Under the pieces are notes generated by a model. That model saw only the letters and a list, made by a program, of their open reading frames with translations, did no database searches and was not told where the DNA came from. DNA of 21,059 nucleotides from contig JALLAZ010000147.1 of assembly GCA_036939755.1 (NCBI GenBank), forward strand, positions 1 through 21,059, in the 5' to 3' direction. The stretch is from Stephanodiscus triporus. Its lineage: Eukaryota; Bacillariophyta; Thalassiosirophyceae; Thalassiosirales; Thalassiosiraceae. The translations under genes were made by a program, and so were the position numbers. The first letter of the stretch is position 1; each line of letters begins with the position of its first letter. This document shows, one piece after another, positions 20,102 to 21,059 of this stretch.

Positions 20102-20147
20102 AAAAGGGGGGAATTTTTCGTGGGCTAATTGTTGGTTCCCCCCTTTT
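20102..20147. repeat. Inverted repeat with G6/C6 arms at the edge of the palindrome array
   Basis: AAAAGGGGGGAA (20102-20113) and TTCCCCCCTTTT (20136-20147) are perfect 12-bp inverted arms around a 22-bp loop. The right arm touches the first member of the regular 21-bp array (20144). It could form a hairpin or cruciform, or mark a boundary of the array. Confidence 0.55.
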
Positions 20148-20254
20148 ATAACTATTCTACAGTCGATTAGTTATAATCGGACCCCGATTATATATAATCT
20201 GACCCCGATTATATATAATAGTACCCCTGATTATATATAATCTGCTATTTGTAT

Positions 20255-20282
20255 AGACCGTCATTATATATAATGACGGTCT
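20255..20282. repeat. 28-bp perfect palindrome inside the array
   Basis: The left half AGACCGTCATTATA is followed directly by its exact reverse complement with no loop. It is the array unit at 20262 with both terminal bases changed symmetrically (G to C and C to G) and seven matching bases added on each side. It is the longest uninterrupted palindrome in the window. Confidence 0.85.
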
Positions 20283-20377
20283 GATTATATATAATCAGGA
20301 GCCGATTATATATAATCATGGTTTGATTATATATAATCAGAAAACAAAACACGATTATATATAACCTTCATCCAGTT

Positions 20378-20412
20378 TAGTTAGAATGAGTGTTCCGCCG
20401 CCATTCTAACTA
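20378..20412. repeat. 11-bp inverted repeat where array polarity flips
   Basis: TAGTTAGAATG (20378-20388) and CATTCTAACTA (20402-20412) are perfect arms around a 13-bp GC-richer loop. They belong to two asymmetric array units (20375 and 20402) in opposite orientation, in the middle of the array. Confidence 0.7.
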
Positions 20413-20713
20413 TTCTAGGTCAGGTTATATATAATCAACGTCCGATTATATATAATAAGAATCCGATTATATATAATCAGATAGTGAATTATATAAAATG
20501 AATTTCCGGAATGTGAACCATTTTAACTATTCGTAAGCCGATTATATATAATCGGCTCCTGATTAGTTATAATCGTTCTAAAATCAGTCCATTCTAAGTA
20601 ATCTGTGTCTGTTTACATATAGTTGACAATAATTTTTTTTTTAGACAAGGGATCGGAGCTGGAGTATCACACGCTTGCGCACAATGATTCCAAGTTATGG
20701 TGTCCAATGATGG

Positions 20714-21059
20714 TCAATGTGACGATGTATACGACCCCACGTTAACAACAATTGTCGTAGTGATCTTATTACCAAGTGCAAAGTCCCTGTGCCAAGTTTG
20801 AAACCCGTCATTTGAAGAACACTTTGTCAAGAGCCACACATTGTCAATACGAAGGTGGTCAAATATTCCTTCGAACATGTCTACTAGCGCTCGAATCTTC
20901 GGGACACTATCGAATTGGTGGGAGAAAATCTGTCGATTTTTATCACTCTCGATCCCTTCACCGTTGAACTGCGTGGCTTTTGGCAAAAATCCCTGCGTGT
21001 ACAGTGTTTTCCACTTACCCACGAGATCTTTTGTCAGATCGTCCAGGGTGGTCCTGTCT
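20714..21059 (-). CDS. 3' part of an uncharacterised protein with an HxD motif, possibly 2-oxoglutarate oxygenase-like (runs off the window)
   Basis: The frame is open from the right edge of the window to a stop at 20714, giving about 115 residues, with the 5' part lying beyond the window. The segment KCSSNDGFQTWHRDFALG followed by NKITTTIVVNVG has a His-x-Asp placed like the iron-binding HxD of 2-oxoglutarate/Fe(II) oxygenases, and to my recollection such segments occur in expanded, uncharacterised diatom families. The protein ends a few residues after this strand, before any distal His or 2-oxoglutarate-binding Arg could appear, so this copy is either cut short, spliced further, or not a working oxygenase. 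A GTG near 21022 is not a credible start because the frame continues upstream with similar composition. Its 3' end faces the palindrome array. Confidence 0.5.
   Translation of the reverse strand, partial: DRTTLDDLTKDLVGKWKTLYTQGFLPKATQFNGEGIESDKNRQIFSHQFDSVPKIRALVDMFEGIFDHLRIDNVWLLTKCSSNDGFQTWHRDFALGNKITTTIVVNVGSYTSSH

Larger units (their letters stand above)
20082..20603. repeat. Helically phased array of about 21 short palindromes (14-bp unit, 21-bp period)
   Basis: The unit GATTATATATAATC is a perfect palindrome. Exact copies start at 20186, 20229, 20283, 20304, 20325, 20465 and 20540. One-base variants start at 20082, 20207, 20353, 20423 and 20444; a symmetric variant CATTATATATAATG starts at 20262; a weak one starts at 20487. 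A related asymmetric sub-type starts at 20144, 20165, 20375, 20402, 20519, 20561 and 20590 (GATTAGTTATAATC twice; CATTYTAACTATTC twice, plus looser forms). Start-to-start distances after the first are 21 (eleven times), 22 (three times), and 27, 28, 29, 32, 33. Spacers are usually 7 bp, differ in sequence, and often end in CC. GC content of the sampled lines is about 25-32%. The array lies between the REV1 5' end and the 3' end of the right-edge gene. No terminal repeats or coding capacity were seen. Function unknown. Confidence 0.9.

Noticed and set aside
20082..20603. CRISPR-like array of repeats and spacers
   Set aside because: Units are only 14 bp, palindromic and variable, spacers are 7 bp, there are no cas genes, and the context is a eukaryotic nuclear genome.

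Overview
The window is nuclear DNA of a photosynthetic stramenopile, most likely a diatom. Four things point there: a lumenal photosystem II protein with a signal peptide, an A|F-type plastid cleavage site and a twin-arginine signal; short GT-AG introns (72-106 bp in most genes); dense gene packing on both strands; and eukaryotic genes (Hikeshi, ARL2, REV1, DNAJC25-like J protein). The species cannot be fixed from the sequence, and the diatom assignment is an inference.

Layout. 1-790 is GC-rich low-complexity sequence without a credible gene, and 785-1035 is a patch of short nested repeats. Then come Hikeshi (+, 1119-1775), a PsbQ-family photosystem II protein (-, 2026-2619), an ornithine cyclodeaminase/mu-crystallin family enzyme (+, 2840-3979), a five-exon PepN-type M1 aminopeptidase (-, 4015-7244), a class I methyltransferase (-, 7927-8832), an ER-type DNAJC25-like J protein (+, 9090-10484, two exons), a four-exon two-repeat MYB protein with two Cys clusters and a possible Tudor-like segment (-, 10766-12284), ARL2 (-, 12622-13344, two exons), a probably plastid-targeted ABC-F ATPase (+, 13631-16010, three exons) and the translesion polymerase REV1 (-, 16036-19862, three exons). 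The 3' part of an uncharacterised protein with an HxD motif runs off the right edge (-, 20714-21059). I reconstructed exon joins by eye from GT-AG sites that keep the frame and restore family motifs.

Genes are arranged mainly as divergent pairs sharing 220-290 bp promoters (PsbQ-like/cyclodeaminase, methyltransferase/J protein, ARL2/ABC-F) and convergent pairs with as little as 25-35 bp between stop codons. No pathway links all the genes; they are ordinary housekeeping neighbours.

The most unusual part is the 850 bp between REV1 and the last gene. It holds about 21 copies of a 14-bp, mostly perfectly palindromic unit (GATTATATATAATC and relatives), with 14 of 20 start-to-start distances equal to 21 or 22 bp, i.e. 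two DNA helical turns. Cores are conserved while spacers vary, flanks are often symmetric, and one copy has changed at both ends so that symmetry is kept. An asymmetric sub-type (CATTYTAACTATTC and its complement) begins several blocks and forms inverted pairs. The array lies upstream of REV1. It could be a phased operator array, an AT-rich chromosomal element (origin or centromere), or an unusual minisatellite; the sequence alone does not decide.
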